Made by a program: the position numbers and the translations under genes
DNA from: Maritimibacter sp.
GTDB lineage: Bacteria > Pseudomonadota > Alphaproteobacteria > Rhodobacterales > Rhodobacteraceae
Assembly (NCBI GenBank): GCA_002695005.1
Contig: NZNT01000013.1
Span: 123,737 to 187,736, forward strand
Direction of reading: 5' to 3'
DNA: 64,000 nt
Shown here: piece after piece, positions 36,885-46,812 of the stretch
How the letters are laid out: every line of letters starts with the position of its first letter
Position numbering within the stretch: position 1 is the stretch's first letter
The notes under the pieces: model-generated
What the model saw: the letters and a program-made list of their open reading frames with translations, nothing else
What the model was told of the DNA's origin: nothing
Database searches by the model: none

Positions 36885-37637
36885 TCAGCCCAGAACCGCG
36901 AGCGCCGGGAAGGTTTCGAGCAGCCAGTAGGAGAAGGCCGAGAAGCCGCCCGTGAGCATGAGCAGCCCGATGGTCCACAGAAGCAGCCCCATGATCCGCT
37001 CGATCCGCTCCATGTGCCGTTTCATCCATCCCATGACGCGCGTCATGCGGGGAAAGAACGCGGCGACCAGCAGGAACGGAATGCCCAGCCCGGCGGCATA
37101 GACACCGAGCAGCAGCGTGCCCCGCGCCACATCCGCCTCCGAAGCGGCAAGCGACAGGATCGCCCCCAGTTGCGGGCCGATGCAGGGCGTCCAGCCAAAG
37201 GCGAAGGCGAGACCCAGCAGATAGGCGCCAAAAGCCGATCCCCCCTGATCGCCCGCATCCAGCCGCGCTTCGCGGTTGAGGAAGGGAATCGTGAAGATGC
37301 CAAGGAAATGCGCCCCGAACACCATGACCACGATGCCGGCCACCGCGTTGAAAACGCTTTGGTTTTGCAAGAAAAACGCGCCAAAGGCCGACGCAGCGAA
37401 TCCCATGAACAGGAACACCGTCGACAGACCCAGAACGAAAAACAGCGCCGCCAATGAGGCCTTGCGGGAGGCTTTCTGACCCTCCGACAACTCCGTGACG
37501 CTCACCCCCGACATATAGGCGAGGTAAGGCGGCACGATGGGCAGCACACAGGGGCTGAGGAAACTCAGAAGTCCCGCGACGAGCGCGATGAGGAGCGCGG
37601 GCAGAAGGCTCGCGTCGATGAGGTCTATCCCGAACAT
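36885..37637 (-). CDS. ccdA: CcdA-type cytochrome c biogenesis protein
   Basis: This inner-membrane thiol transporter passes reducing equivalents from cytoplasmic thioredoxin to the periplasm for cytochrome c maturation. The 250-residue product has about six transmembrane segments. The two redox cysteines occur in the family motifs LSFLSPCVLPIVPPYL (N-terminal helix) and FGWTPCIGPQLGAIL (fourth helix). It is a single gene, divergent from the tusA-like gene. Several c-type cytochromes encoded at 22-23 kb would depend on such a system. Confidence 0.93.
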   Translation of the reverse strand: MFGIDLIDASLLPALLIALVAGLLSFLSPCVLPIVPPYLAYMSGVSVTELSEGQKASRKASLAALFFVLGLSTVFLFMGFAASAFGAFFLQNQSVFNAVAGIVVMVFGAHFLGIFTIPFLNREARLDAGDQGGSAFGAYLLGLAFAFGWTPCIGPQLGAILSLAASEADVARGTLLLGVYAAGLGIPFLLVAAFFPRMTRVMGWMKRHMERIERIMGLLLWTIGLLMLTGGFSAFSYWLLETFPALAVLG

Positions 37638-37733
37638 GGCCGATCCCTACCGCGCGCCGCGCGCGACGTCACCTGTCAAAGCGTCACATCCGGGCGATGG
37701 ACTTGTAACACGCGCTGCGCTACGGACCGGGCC

Positions 37734-37961
37734 ATGAAATTCGACGTGGAGATCGACGCGACGGGCCTCATGTGCCCCTGGCCCGTGCTGAAAGCGGGCA
37801 AGGCCCTGCGGTCGATGGCCGACGGCCAGATCCTGCGCCTTCTGGCCACCGACCCCGTGGCGGTGATCGACGTGCCGCATTTCTGCGCCGAACAGGGCCA
37901 CGAGCTGATCGACACGCAAGAGGACGATGGCACAACCGCCTATATCATCCGCAAACGCTGA
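37734..37961 (+). CDS. TusA-family sulfurtransferase
   Basis: The 75-residue protein has the TusA fold with the conserved N-terminal Cys-Pro-x-Pro motif (GLMCPWPVLKAGKAL, active cysteine at residue 14) and the following GQILRLLATDPVAVIDVPHF. Such proteins relay persulfide sulfur for tRNA thiolation or sulfur oxidation. MnmA, a user of such sulfur, is encoded at the start of this window, but adjacency does not prove partnership. It is a single gene, divergent from ccdA. Confidence 0.9.
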   Translation: MKFDVEIDATGLMCPWPVLKAGKALRSMADGQILRLLATDPVAVIDVPHFCAEQGHELIDTQEDDGTTAYIIRKR

Positions 37962-38050
37962 CCCTCATGCGTCGCGCCAAACCGCGCCGACAAACCTTTG
38001 TCATTATTGGCAAATTCCGCCCGGACCTATCGCAATAGGTCGCCTGCGCC

Positions 38051-38079
38051 AAAGAAAAAGGGGAGCCCGAAGGCTCCCC
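38051..38079 (-). terminator. Intrinsic terminator after the nrdJ operon
   Basis: On the minus strand an 8-bp stem GGGGAGCC/GGCTCCCC closes a stable TTCG tetraloop and is followed by TTTTTCTTT. It lies about 100 bp past the stop of the 96-aa gene that follows nrdJ. Confidence 0.9.
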
Positions 38080-38182
38080 AGTTTCGCTGATAAGGCTCAT
38101 CGTTCGTACCGCCCGGTATCTTTCTGCCTGCGGCCCTATCCGCGTCAGGGGCGAGCGCACCCGCCCCGTGTCTCGTTCTCGT

Positions 38183-38473
38183 CTACCCGGCGTCGCGCGC
38201 CCTGGGCAGCGCGGGCACCTCGCCCTCGGTCAGGAAGTAGGCCACCCCCTGCGTCAGGTCGAACTCCCGCACGACGACGGTGATCTCGTCACCAGCCTCG
38301 GTCACGAAGGTCAGCGGACCGCCCGTCTCCGTGCCGATCATCGCGGCAGGCACGCGGAACGCGCCCGACCCGTGGGTTTCACCGCCGCCGATGGTGAGCA
38401 GGATGCGAAGGTCCATCCGGTCCGTCTCGCGACCGTCGATCCGGAAGGACCCCCTGAAATCTCTCAGCTCCAT
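38183..38473 (-). CDS. Hypothetical protein (96 aa) in operon with nrdJ
   Basis: The 96-residue soluble protein begins MELRDFRGSFRIDGRETDR and has an all-beta look (DLRILLTIGG, GDEITVVVREFDL) without signal peptide or membrane helix. It starts 11 bases after the nrdJ stop with a GAGGAG ribosome site, and a strong terminator follows, so it is the second gene of a two-gene operon. No family is recognised. A role in ribonucleotide reductase function or regulation is only suggested by position. Confidence 0.72.
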   Translation of the reverse strand: MELRDFRGSFRIDGRETDRMDLRILLTIGGGETHGSGAFRVPAAMIGTETGGPLTFVTEAGDEITVVVREFDLTQGVAYFLTEGEVPALPRARDAG

Positions 38474-38484
38474 CGCCCGGCTCC

Positions 38485-41400
38485 TCAGCTGCACCCGCTC
38501 GTGGAGCCGCAGGTGTTGCACTTCATGCAGGTCCCGTTGCGCACCAGCGTGTAGTTGCCGCATTCGCCGCAGGCCTCGCCTTCATAGCCCTGCATCTTGG
38601 CCTTGGTGCGCGCGTCCATCGTCTGAACCCCGCCCGAGGCGAGCGCAGTGGACGAGCCCGAGAGCATCGTGCCCCCGGCCATGCCCGAAGAGGTCTCGGG
38701 CACCAGCGTGTGCAGCGCCGTCACCGGATCGCCGCCCGTGCCCGTGGCCTCCATGCCGCCTTGCAGGACGACAAGCTCCTGCGGAAGCCGCTTGCGCAGA
38801 TAGCCGGTCGAGGACACCTGCTTGAGCATTTCGAGCGACCGGCTCGCCGCGGTCTCGGACATTTCCTTGACGTTGGCGACGCCCTCTTCCTGCCCGCGAC
38901 CCAGATCGTCGAAGGTCGAGCCTTCGGGCTTCACATGGGCGAGGTCCGTGCGGTCGAGATAGGACACCGCAAGCTCGCGGAAGATGTAGTCGAGGATCGA
39001 GGTCGCGTTCTTGATCGTCTCGTTGCCCTGCACCATCCCGGCCGGCTCGAACTTGGTGAAGGTGAAGGCGTCGACGAATTCCTCCAGCGGCACACCGTAT
39101 TGCAGGCCCACGGACACGGCGATGGCGAAGTTGTTCATCATCGCGCGGAAGCCCGCACCTTCCTTGTGCATGTCGATGAAGATCTCGCCCAGCTGGCCGT
39201 CTCCGTATTCGCCGGTGCGCAGGTAGACCTTGTGACCACCCACGATGGCCTTCTGGGTATAACCCTTGCGCCGTTCGGGGAGCTTTTCGCGCCCGGCCCG
39301 TGCCACTTCCTTGATGACCACCTTCTCGATGATCTTCTCGGCCAGCACTTCCGCCTTCTGCTGCGGCGTGCCGGTGGCGAGGGTCTCCTCGGCCTCCTCG
39401 TCGTCCTCGACAAGCGCGGCGGCGAGCGGCTGGGACAGCTTGGAGCCGTCACGGTAGAGCGCGTTGGCCTTGATGCCGAGGCTCCAGGACAGCTCATAGG
39501 CGCGCTGGCAATCCTCGATCGAGGCGTCGTTGGGCATGTTGATCGTCTTCGAGATCGCGCCCGAGATGAACGACTGGGCGGCAGCCATCATGTAGATATG
39601 CGCGTCCGTGGACAGGAACCGCTTGCCCTTCTTGCCGCAGGGGTTGGCACAATCGAACACCTTGTAATGCTCTTGCTTCAGGTGCGGTGCACCCTCCAGC
39701 GTCATGGTGCCGAGCGCGTGGTCGTTGGCCGCCTCGATGTCGCCCTTGGAAAAGCCCAGATGCTTGAGCAGGTCGAAGGCCGGATCGTTGAGCTGCGCAT
39801 CGGTCAGGCCGAGGTCGTTCTTGCAGAATTCTTCGCCCAGCGACCACTGGTTGAAGATGAAGCGGATGTCGAAGGCCGAGGTCAGGCCTTTCTCGACCTT
39901 CTCGATCTCCGCCTGCCCGAAGCCCTTGTTCATCAGGGCCTGCGTGTTGATCCCCGGTGCGTTGCCAAGGCTGCCGTGGCCGACCGCATAGGCGATGATT
40001 TCCTCGATCTGCGCCGAGCCGTAGCCGAGCTTTTCAAGCGCCGCCGGCACCGACTGGTTGATGATCTTGAAGTAACCGCCACCGGCGAGCTTCTTGAACT
40101 TCACCAGCGCGAAGTCCGGCTCGATCCCCGTCGTGTCGCAATCCATGACCAGACCGATGGTGCCGGTCGGCGCGATGACGGACACCTGCGCGTTGCGGTA
40201 GCCGTGCTTCTCACCCAGCGCCAGCGCCTCGTCCCAGGCGGACATGGCGAGGTCGACGAGCTTGCCGTCCGGGCAGCCCGCGTGATCCAGCGGCACGGGC
40301 TTCACTTCCAGCCCTTCGTAACCGTCCTCGGCGCCGTAGGCCGCCGTGCGGTGGTTACGGATGACGCGCAGCATGTGCTTGGCGTTGCGCTTGTAGCCGT
40401 CGAAGGCGCCCAGCTCACCGGCCATCTCGGCGGAGGTGGCATAGGCCACACCCGACATGATCGCGCTCAGCGCCCCGGTCAGCGCCCGGCCCTCTTTCGA
40501 GTCGTAGCCGTAGCCCATGTTCATGAGCAGCCCGCCGATATTGGCATAGCCCAGACCCAGCGTGCGGAAGTCATAGGACAGTTGCGCGATTTCCTTGGAC
40601 GGGAACTGCGCCATCGTCACCGAGATTTCCAGCGTCACGGTCCAAAGACGCGTGGCGTGCATGTAGTCCTCGGCCTGGAACTCGCCGTCCTTGAGGAAGG
40701 TCAGCAGGTTCATCGAGGCGAGGTTACAGGCGGTATCGTCGAGGAACATGTATTCCGAGCACGGGTTCGACCCGCGGATCGCCCCGTCTTCCGGGCAGGT
40801 GTGCCAGGCGTTGACGGTGTCGTGGTACTGGATGCCCGGATCGGCACAGGCCCAGGCGGCGTGACCGATGGTTTCCCACAGGTCGCGCGCCTTGATCGTC
40901 TTGGCGACGGACCCGTCGGTGCGCCGGATCAGCTCCCAGTCGGCGTCGTCCTTGACCGCCTTGAGGAAGGCGTCCGTCACGCGCACCGAGTTGTTGGAGT
41001 TCTGGCCCGAAACCGAGGCATAGGCTTCCGAATCCCAGTCCGTGTCGTAGGTCGGGAACTCGATGGAGGCATAGCCCTGCCGCGCATAATCCAGCACGCG
41101 CTTGATGTAGGTCTCGGGGATCGCGATCTTTTTCGCGGCCCGCACGGCCTCTTTCAGCTGCGGGTTCTCCTTGGGGTCGGTGGCGGCGTCGATGGAGCCG
41201 TCCCAGCCCTGGATCGCGGCGAAGATGTCGTTGAGGTGACGCTCATGCATCTTGGAGCCGGCGACGAGGCTCGCGACCTTCTGCTCCTCTTTCACCTTCC
41301 AGTTGATGTATTCCTCGATATCCGGGTGATCGGCATCGACGATGACCATCTTGGCCGCGCGGCGCGTGGTGCCGCCCGACTTGATCGCGCCCGCCGCGCG

Positions 41401-42186
41401 GTCACCGATCTTGAGAAAGCCCATGAGGCCCGAGGACTTGCCACCGCCCGAAAGCTGTTCGCCCTCGGCGCGCAGCGACGAGAAGTTGGTGCCGGTGCCG
41501 GAACCGTACTTGAACAGACGCGCCTCGCGGACCCACAGGTCCATGATGCCGCCGTCACCCACGAGGTCGTCACCGACCGACTGGATGAAACAGGCATGGG
41601 GCTGCGGATGCTCATAGGCCGAGGCCGACTTGGTCAGTTCCTTGGTCTCGAAATCGACGTAGTAGTGGCCCTGCGACGGGCCGTCGATGCCATAGGCCCA
41701 GTGCAGGCCGGTGTTGAACCACTGCGGCGAGTTCGGCGCGGCCTTCTGCGTGGCCAGCATGAAACGCATCTCGTCGAAATAGGCGTGCGCATCTTCCTCG
41801 GTCGAGAAATAGCCACCCTTCCAGCCCCAGTAGGCCCAGGCACCGGCGAGGCGGTCGAACACCTGCTTGGACGAGGTCTCGCCCGTAAACCGTTCATCGG
41901 CATCCATTTTTTCCAGCGCGGCCTCATCGGGAACCTGGCGCCACAGGAATTCGGGCACGCCGTCTTCCTTGACCGGCTTCAGCGCGGCGGGCACGCCGGC
42001 CTTGCGGAAATACTTCTGTGCGATGACGTCGGAGGCCACCTGGCTCCACGTCTCGGGCACTTCCATACCCTCGAGCTTGAAGACGACAGAGCCGTCCGGA
42101 TTCCGAATTTCGGAGGTCGTCCGCGTGAAGGTGATCGCATCGTATGCGTCTTTGCCTGCCTCGGTGAACTTGCGTGCGATTTTCAT
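38485..42186 (-). CDS. nrdJ: Adenosylcobalamin-dependent (class II) ribonucleotide reductase
   Basis: NrdJ reduces ribonucleotides to deoxyribonucleotides with an adenosylcobalamin radical and works with or without oxygen. The 1233-residue product fits the long NrdJ type. It includes the active-site region [22 protein letters not shown], the finger-loop segment after [24 protein letters not shown], and a C-terminal cysteine-rich tail ([26 protein letters not shown]) that combines a zinc-binding and a redox-active end. A second module around residues 960-1060 has the [14 protein letters not shown] linker. The long upstream region carries NrdR-like palindromes. A 1166-aa antisense frame is a shadow. 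Confidence 0.97.
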   Translation of the reverse strand: MKIARKFTEAGKDAYDAITFTRTTSEIRNPDGSVVFKLEGMEVPETWSQVASDVIAQKYFRKAGVPAALKPVKEDGVPEFLWRQVPDEAALEKMDADERFTGETSSKQVFDRLAGAWAYWGWKGGYFSTEEDAHAYFDEMRFMLATQKAAPNSPQWFNTGLHWAYGIDGPSQGHYYVDFETKELTKSASAYEHPQPHACFIQSVGDDLVGDGGIMDLWVREARLFKYGSGTGTNFSSLRAEGEQLSGGGKSSGLMGFLKIGDRAAGAIKSGGTTRRAAKMVIVDADHPDIEEYINWKVKEEQKVASLVAGSKMHERHLNDIFAAIQGWDGSIDAATDPKENPQLKEAVRAAKKIAIPETYIKRVLDYARQGYASIEFPTYDTDWDSEAYASVSGQNSNNSVRVTDAFLKAVKDDADWELIRRTDGSVAKTIKARDLWETIGHAAWACADPGIQYHDTVNAWHTCPEDGAIRGSNPCSEYMFLDDTACNLASMNLLTFLKDGEFQAEDYMHATRLWTVTLEISVTMAQFPSKEIAQLSYDFRTLGLGYANIGGLLMNMGYGYDSKEGRALTGALSAIMSGVAYATSAEMAGELGAFDGYKRNAKHMLRVIRNHRTAAYGAEDGYEGLEVKPVPLDHAGCPDGKLVDLAMSAWDEALALGEKHGYRNAQVSVIAPTGTIGLVMDCDTTGIEPDFALVKFKKLAGGGYFKIINQSVPAALEKLGYGSAQIEEIIAYAVGHGSLGNAPGINTQALMNKGFGQAEIEKVEKGLTSAFDIRFIFNQWSLGEEFCKNDLGLTDAQLNDPAFDLLKHLGFSKGDIEAANDHALGTMTLEGAPHLKQEHYKVFDCANPCGKKGKRFLSTDAHIYMMAAAQSFISGAISKTINMPNDASIEDCQRAYELSWSLGIKANALYRDGSKLSQPLAAALVEDDEEAEETLATGTPQQKAEVLAEKIIEKVVIKEVARAGREKLPERRKGYTQKAIVGGHKVYLRTGEYGDGQLGEIFIDMHKEGAGFRAMMNNFAIAVSVGLQYGVPLEEFVDAFTFTKFEPAGMVQGNETIKNATSILDYIFRELAVSYLDRTDLAHVKPEGSTFDDLGRGQEEGVANVKEMSETAASRSLEMLKQVSSTGYLRKRLPQELVVLQGGMEATGTGGDPVTALHTLVPETSSGMAGGTMLSGSSTALASGGVQTMDARTKAKMQGYEGEACGECGNYTLVRNGTCMKCNTCGSTSGCS

Positions 42187-42836
42187 CTTGGCCCCTGTAT
42201 CTCAATCTAGCCGCTACTGGATGCAGATCCCTGCTCGCGCTGACCTGCGGTTCAATTCGTGCTGGCCGTGGCACCGGGAAAAGGAATACCCTCACGACAA
42301 GCGCAAATGTGCCTGCCGCAAATGATCCCCAACATGTGGGGCTCTGAATTGGGTAAATTGTCCCTTCCCGTCGGCTACCACTATATGTTGTGGCTTTCCG
42401 ACCAGCACCAACAACCTGACGTGTCCGGCCCGAGGGGTCAACGGGATTTACCGCGCCGTTAACCTCTTTTTTCCGTTGACGATGCGCGAAGTCTTTTGGC
42501 CGGCAAAAGGTTAACGATTCATTCCCGAAAAAAGCCCTCGTTTTTTCAGGGCCTTCCCGCGACAAGCTGGCGTGTCGGGTGAAACCGGACCGTCATCGAA
42601 GTGTTACAAATGACCTATGGCAAGCGGGTCACAGTCCAGCACGGAGATGTTCGAAAAAGCATCGAATCGCGCAAAATTCACGCGAGGGCAGCACCAGATA
42701 TATTGGGATCGGACGCGTCTACCCACCAGATATGGGTAGGTTGGAGGGCGGGGAACCCTGACCCCCAGAGAATCGGGGGGCGCGCCGCAAAGGCCGCCAG
42801 CGGGACTCTGCGGGTCACCGGCGATGTGTGGAGGAA
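42187..42836. other. 650-bp region without a protein gene upstream of nrdJ
   Basis: The part nearest nrdJ (about 42320-42400) has two NrdR-box-like palindromes. The middle (42490-42550) is AT-richer, with CTTTTG-gccgg-CAAAAG at 42493-42509 and GAAAAAA-gccctcg-TTTTTTC at 42527-42547. The part nearest the tRNA (42690-42780) has a perfect 7-bp stem with a 7-nt loop (CTACCCA/TGGGTAG, 42719-42739), a direct repeat CACCAGATAT (42692 and 42724) and a C5/G5 hairpin. I see no cobalamin riboswitch and no credible gene. Confidence 0.6.
42327..42393. promoter_or_regulatory. Two NrdR-box-like palindromes upstream of nrdJ
   Basis: The palindrome CCCCAACATGTGGGG (42327-42341) and the imperfect palindrome CCACTATATGTTGTGG (42378-42393) resemble the ACACTATATATAGTGT-type NrdR operator. 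Their centres are about 51 bp apart, close to five helical turns. NrdR is the expected repressor of ribonucleotide reductase genes; binding here is inferred. Confidence 0.5.
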
Positions 42837-42913
42837 TGGTCGGGGCGGCGAGATTCGAACTCACGACCTTCTGTACCCAAAACAGACGCGCTACCAGGCT
42901 GCGCTACGCCCCG
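42837..42913 (-). tRNA. tRNA-Pro (anticodon TGG)
   Basis: The 77-nt sequence folds as a full cloverleaf. The acceptor stem CGGGGCG pairs with CGCCCCG, the D-arm contains AGCGCAGCCTGGTAGCGC, the anticodon arm TCTGT-TTTGGGT-ACAGA has anticodon TGG, and the T-arm has GTTCGAATC. The 3' CCA is encoded. It reads proline CCN codons. It stands between nrdJ and the DUF192 gene; no integrase or att duplication is seen. Confidence 0.97.
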
Positions 42914-42954
42914 ACGAGCGCCTCTCTACAAAGAGCGGCGCGCGATGGAAAGAG

Positions 42955-43422
42955 CTATTGCGCGCCGCAGGGCCAGACGCCGTCTTCGCCGAAGGCCGGA
43001 TGGCGCATTTCGGCGCCCGCCTCGATCCCGATCGCACCCGCCAGCCCGCCCCGGATCTCCAGCACGGCGAGGATCTCGTCGCCGCCGAAGATCGGCGACA
43101 GGTCGCCGGGCACCGCGTTCTCATGCACGGAATCGACCACGCCATCCGCGCCGACGAACACCATGTCCAGCGGGATCAGCGTGTTCTTCATCCAGAACGA
43201 CGCGGTGCGCGGCGCTTCGTAGATGAAAAGCATTCCCTGCCCGGACGGCAGGCTTTCGCGGAACATCAGCCCCTGCGCCCGTTCGGCGTCGTCATCGGCA
43301 ATCTCGACCGAGAACCGCGCTGTCCCGAAATCGCCGCGCAGGTCCACCTGGTCAGGGCTGCACTCCTGCGCAGCCGCGGGGGCCGCGATGAGCGCGGCAA
43401 ACAGAACACTCGAAATCTTCAC
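42955..43422 (-). CDS. Exported DUF192 protein
   Basis: The 155-residue protein has a signal peptide (KISSVLFAALIAAPAAA) and the DUF192 core: RAQGLMFRESLPSGQGMLFIYEAPRT, SFWMKNTLIPLDMVFVGADG and a C-terminal VLEIRGGLAGAIGIEAGAEM. The family function is unknown. The GTG at 43422 has GGAG ten bases upstream; another GTG at 43428 overlaps the stop of the cold-shock gene. Either way the two genes are coupled. Confidence 0.87.
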   Translation of the reverse strand: MKISSVLFAALIAAPAAAQECSPDQVDLRGDFGTARFSVEIADDDAERAQGLMFRESLPSGQGMLFIYEAPRTASFWMKNTLIPLDMVFVGADGVVDSVHENAVPGDLSPIFGGDEILAVLEIRGGLAGAIGIEAGAEMRHPAFGEDGVWPCGAQ

Positions 43423-43424
43423 GG

Positions 43425-43955
43425 TCACTCTTCTCCATCCAAAGCCGCGTCCCACGCGGTCACGAGCAGTGCCATACGCCCCCGCTCCCCCTTCGCCGCG
43501 CGAAGTCCGATAGCCTCGCCCGCCTGAAGATCGGCCAGACCGGACCGGCGCAGCACTTCGACATGTATGAACACATCTTCGGCCTTGCCAAAGACATTGG
43601 CAAACCCGAACCCCTTGCCCTTGTCGAACCACTTGACCCGCGCCGGCTCCAGCGGGTCGGCGCGCGACAGGTCGAGGTCTTCGGAAAACGTCGAAATATC
43701 TTCATCGTCGATGTCGGGTGCCGAGATCGACACCACTTCCACCGCCTGCATCCCGCGCGGCGTCTCCTGCACCACGATCTCGATCCGCGCCTGATCGGCG
43801 ACCGAGCTCTGGCCGTAGTTGCGCAGGACGTTGGCGTGCAGGAGAATGTCCGGGCCGCCGCGGTCGGACACGACGAACCCAAATCCCTTCGAGGGATCAA
43901 ACCATTTCACAAATCCCGTCAGCCTCAGCTGGCCCGACGTGTCGTCGTCATCCAT
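43425..43955 (-). CDS. Protein with two cold-shock domains
   Basis: The 176-residue protein carries two cold-shock domains. The first is residues 10-75, with GFVKWFDPSKGFGFV and DILLHANVL. The second is residues 108-172, with RVKWFDKGKGFGFANV and DVFIHVEVLR. The RNP1-like and RNP2-like motifs should bind single-stranded RNA or DNA. An acidic linker joins the domains. Double-CSD proteins are common in alphaproteobacteria. It is followed by the coupled DUF192 gene. Confidence 0.93.
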   Translation of the reverse strand: MDDDDTSGQLRLTGFVKWFDPSKGFGFVVSDRGGPDILLHANVLRNYGQSSVADQARIEIVVQETPRGMQAVEVVSISAPDIDDEDISTFSEDLDLSRADPLEPARVKWFDKGKGFGFANVFGKAEDVFIHVEVLRRSGLADLQAGEAIGLRAAKGERGRMALLVTAWDAALDGEE

Positions 43956-44068
43956 CCTGAAAAGTTCCCAAGTCCGGCATCCCCGCTTGGAATGTGGCGC
44001 AGCCGGCTGTCCGACACAAGCCGTCCAATCCAGACTTTTTGGTCAGGTCTTCGCATATTGCGAAATCC

Positions 44069-44674
44069 TCAGGGATGTAAGCGCTGGATATTCCACGAAC
44101 TTTGCAAATCGGCACGAGTCCAGCGGAACCGGTCGTGCAAACGAAATGCGCCATCTGCCCAGAATTCCATCTCGACGGGACGGATGCGGAAGCCACCCCA
44201 GAACGGCGGCCGCTCCGGATGTGTGCCGTGCTTCGCCGTCACCCGCGCGACTTCGGCCATCAGCGTCGCCCGGCTGTCGAGCGGCTGGCTCTGGTGCGAG
44301 GCCCAGGCCCCCAGCCGGCTCTTGAGCGAGCGCGAGGCGTAGTAGGCATCCGCCTCGGGCCCGTCTGCCCGCTCCACATGGCCCCGCACCCGGACCTGTC
44401 GCCTGAGCGACTTCCAGTGCATCACGAAGGCCGCTGTGCCCGCCGCGTCGATCTCGGCCGCCTTTGCCGAGCCGTAGTTGGTGTAAAAGACGAACCCGTC
44501 CGCCTCGATTTCCTTGAGCAGGACCATGCGCACATTGGGCATCCCGTGGGCATCGACCGTCGACAGGGCCATGGCGCTGGGGTCGTTCGGCTCGGACACC
44601 TCCGCCTCTGTCAGCCACGCCCGCGCGATGGCGAAAGGGTCGTCGCCCGCGAAAATTCCCGTCCTGTCAGTCAT
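44069..44674 (-). CDS. pdxH: Pyridoxamine 5'-phosphate oxidase
   Basis: PdxH oxidises pyridoxine or pyridoxamine 5'-phosphate to pyridoxal phosphate with FMN. The 201-residue product has the FMN-binding [26 protein letters not shown], the [10 protein letters not shown] segment and the C-terminal [19 protein letters not shown] motif that binds substrate, with the family's RLHP end. The upstream extension of the frame to 44794 overlaps the fabI promoter and is rejected. It diverges from fabI. Confidence 0.96.
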   Translation of the reverse strand: MTDRTGIFAGDDPFAIARAWLTEAEVSEPNDPSAMALSTVDAHGMPNVRMVLLKEIEADGFVFYTNYGSAKAAEIDAAGTAAFVMHWKSLRRQVRVRGHVERADGPEADAYYASRSLKSRLGAWASHQSQPLDSRATLMAEVARVTAKHGTHPERPPFWGGFRIRPVEMEFWADGAFRLHDRFRWTRADLQSSWNIQRLHP

Positions 44675-44793
44675 GCCGGTCCGTTCCCGTTTTGCGTGCC
44701 GCGTGGGCACCCTGCCTGTCCGGCAGGCTTGCGACCCTCCGGGCAATCTCATAAACCGGGCTAACACGAGAGCCACGGGACGGGGAACAGGCA

Positions 44794-45603
44794 ATGTCGA
44801 GCGGATTGATGGACGGAAAGCGCGGGCTGATCATGGGGCTCGCCAATGAGAAGTCGATGGCCTGGGGCATCGCGAAGGCCTGCGCCGGGGCCGGCGCGGA
44901 ACTCGCCTTCTCCTATCAAGGCGACCAGATGAAAAAACGCGTTCTGCCGCTGGCGGAACAGCTCGGCACCGATTTCGTCGTGCCCTGCGACGTGGCCGAC
45001 GAGGCGTCCATCGACGCGCTCTTCGCCGAGATCGAGGAAAAGTGGGGCAAGCTCGACTTCATCGTCCACGCCATCGGGTTCTCCGACAAGTCGCAGCTGC
45101 GCGGGCGCTATGCCGAGACGACGCGCGAGAATTTCACGATGACGATGGACATCTCGGTCTATTCCTTCACCGCCGTCGCCCGGCGCGCGGCCGCCCTCAT
45201 GCCCGACGGCGGCTCGATGGTAACGCTCACCTATTACGGCGCCGAACAGGTCATGCCGCATTACAACGTGATGGGCGTTGCCAAGGCCGCACTCGAAGCC
45301 AGCGTGCGCTATCTTGCCGAGGATTTCGGCAAGGACGGTATCCGCGTGAACGCGATCTCCGCCGGTCCGATCAAGACGCTGGCCGCCTCCGGCATCGGGG
45401 ACTTCCGCTATATCCTCAAGTGGAACGAGCTGAACTCGCCGCTCCGGCGCAACGTGACGACGGACGACGTGGGCAAATCTGCGCTCTACCTGCTGTCCGA
45501 CCTGGGCTCCGGCGTGACCGGCGAAACGCACCACGTCGACGCCGGCTACCATGTCGTCGGGATGAAGGCCGTGGACGCCCCCGACATCGACGCGACCAAC
45601 TGA
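44794..45603 (+). CDS. fabI: Enoyl-[ACP] reductase (NADH) FabI
   Basis: FabI reduces trans-2-enoyl-ACP in the last step of each fatty acid elongation cycle, after the dehydration catalysed by FabZ (also in this window). The 269-residue SDR-fold protein has [15 protein letters not shown] for NADH, the VHAIGFSD segment, and the active-site tyrosines and lysine in [22 protein letters not shown]. It includes the [13 protein letters not shown] loop that contacts inhibitors in known FabI enzymes. It is followed after 13 bp by the xanthine phosphoribosyltransferase gene. Confidence 0.95.
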   Translation: MSSGLMDGKRGLIMGLANEKSMAWGIAKACAGAGAELAFSYQGDQMKKRVLPLAEQLGTDFVVPCDVADEASIDALFAEIEEKWGKLDFIVHAIGFSDKSQLRGRYAETTRENFTMTMDISVYSFTAVARRAAALMPDGGSMVTLTYYGAEQVMPHYNVMGVAKAALEASVRYLAEDFGKDGIRVNAISAGPIKTLAASGIGDFRYILKWNELNSPLRRNVTTDDVGKSALYLLSDLGSGVTGETHHVDAGYHVVGMKAVDAPDIDATN

Positions 45604-45616
45604 CGGAACAAAGCAC

Positions 45617-46123
45617 ATGATCGACAACCGCCTGCCCCACGAAAAGGGGTTCCACGTCTCGTGGGACCAGATCCACCGCGACAGCCGGGCGCTCGCCTGG
45701 CGGCTCGACGGCAAGGGGCCGGACGACGGCGGCTGGAAGGCCGTGGTCGCGATCACCCGCGGTGGGCTGGCCCCGGCGATGATCGTGGCGCGCGAGCTCG
45801 ACATCCGCACCGTCGATACGATCAGCGTGAAAAGCTACAACCACCAGACCCAGGCCGAGCCGGTGGTCATCAAGTCCCCGGACATGGAGGTCGTCGGCGA
45901 CGGCACCGGCGTTCTGGTGGTCGATGACCTTGTCGATACCGGCAAAACGCTCGAAGTGGTCCGCGCCCTGATGCCGAATGCCCATTTCGCGACCGTCTAT
46001 GCCAAGCCCAAGGGCAAGCCGATGGTGGAAAGCTACATCACCGAGGTGAGCCAGGATACGTGGATCTTCTTCCCGTGGGATATGGCGCTGCAATATGTCG
46101 AGCCGTATCGCGGCACCGACTGA
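45617..46123 (+). CDS. gpt: Xanthine phosphoribosyltransferase
   Basis: This salvage enzyme makes XMP or GMP from the free base and PRPP. The 168-residue product has the N-terminal [17 protein letters not shown], the [22 protein letters not shown] loop, and the PRPP motif [17 protein letters not shown]. It also has the C-terminal [13 protein letters not shown] typical of Gpt. It lies 13 bp after fabI on the same strand, so the two probably share a transcript. Confidence 0.95.
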   Translation: MIDNRLPHEKGFHVSWDQIHRDSRALAWRLDGKGPDDGGWKAVVAITRGGLAPAMIVARELDIRTVDTISVKSYNHQTQAEPVVIKSPDMEVVGDGTGVLVVDDLVDTGKTLEVVRALMPNAHFATVYAKPKGKPMVESYITEVSQDTWIFFPWDMALQYVEPYRGTD

Positions 46124-46194
46124 GACGGGGCGCAGACAACGCGCAACGCCGCCGGGAAATCCTGATATTTCGTGAATGCCCCGACAACGGGCGC

Positions 46195-46238
46195 TGTGCA
46201 CACGATCGTATGTACAGCGTGTGCACAGGGTGTGCACA
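46195..46238. repeat. Three TGTGCACA palindromes
   Basis: The 8-bp palindrome TGTGCACA occurs at 46195-46202, 46220-46227 and 46231-46238, with TGTACA (46211-46216) between the first two. The cluster fills part of the 167-bp gap between the convergent gpt and gamma-carbonic anhydrase genes. A protein-binding site is possible but no regulator is identified. Confidence 0.6.
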
Positions 46239-46290
46239 CATTGTGCCTCGCCCCCAAACTGCTGCGTAGGGTCACAAAGAAATCAGCGGG

Positions 46291-46812
46291 TTAGCCGATG
46301 GATTTCAGGCCTGACCTGAAGCGGCGCATGTTGTCCTGGTAGTGTTCGGCCGAGGCGATGAGCGCCTTGCGCTGCGCCTCGCCCAATTCACGCGCCACCT
46401 TGCCCGGCGATCCCAGCACCATCGACCCGTCAGGAATCTCCTTGCCTTCCGTCACCAGCGCCCCGGCCCCGATCAGGCAGCCCTTGCCGATCTTCGCGCC
46501 GTTCAGCACCGTGGCCCCCATGCCGATCAGGCTCCCGTCGCCCACCGTGCAGCCGTGAAGCATCGCCTTGTGGCCCACCGTCACGTTTTCGCCGATGGTC
46601 AGCGGAAAGCCGATATCTGTGTGAAACACGCAGTTTTCCTGCACGTTCGAGCCGCGCCCGACGGTCAGCCGTTCGTTGTCGCCGCGAAGGGTCGCGCCGA
46701 ACCAGACGCTCGCCCCAGCCTCCAGCACCACGTCCCCGATCACGTTCGCATCCGGCGCGATCCAGGTATCCTCGTCGATCTGCGGGGCGATACCGTCGAG
46801 TTCAAAGATCAT
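46291..46812 (-). CDS. Gamma-carbonic anhydrase-like hexapeptide-repeat protein
   Basis: The 173-residue protein is a left-handed beta-helix trimer with the repeated hexapeptide pattern ([58 protein letters not shown]) and histidines that bind zinc or iron in active gamma-carbonic anhydrases. It may be an active carbonic anhydrase or an acetyltransferase-like scaffold; the sequence does not settle this. Its ATG overlaps the gmk stop as ATGA. Confidence 0.9.
   Translation of the reverse strand: MIFELDGIAPQIDEDTWIAPDANVIGDVVLEAGASVWFGATLRGDNERLTVGRGSNVQENCVFHTDIGFPLTIGENVTVGHKAMLHGCTVGDGSLIGMGATVLNGAKIGKGCLIGAGALVTEGKEIPDGSMVLGSPGKVARELGEAQRKALIASAEHYQDNMRRFRSGLKSIG

Noticed and set aside
38710..42210. 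1166-aa open frame on the plus strand antisense to nrdJ
   Set aside because: It mirrors the nrdJ coding sequence, shows no known motif, and long antisense frames are expected at this GC content.
42187..42600. Cobalamin riboswitch upstream of nrdJ
   Set aside because: I could not find the B12-box or the expected conserved core by eye, so I do not call one.
42837..42913. tRNA-Pro as an integration site for an island
   Set aside because: No duplicated tRNA 3' end, integrase or foreign-looking cargo is visible on either side.
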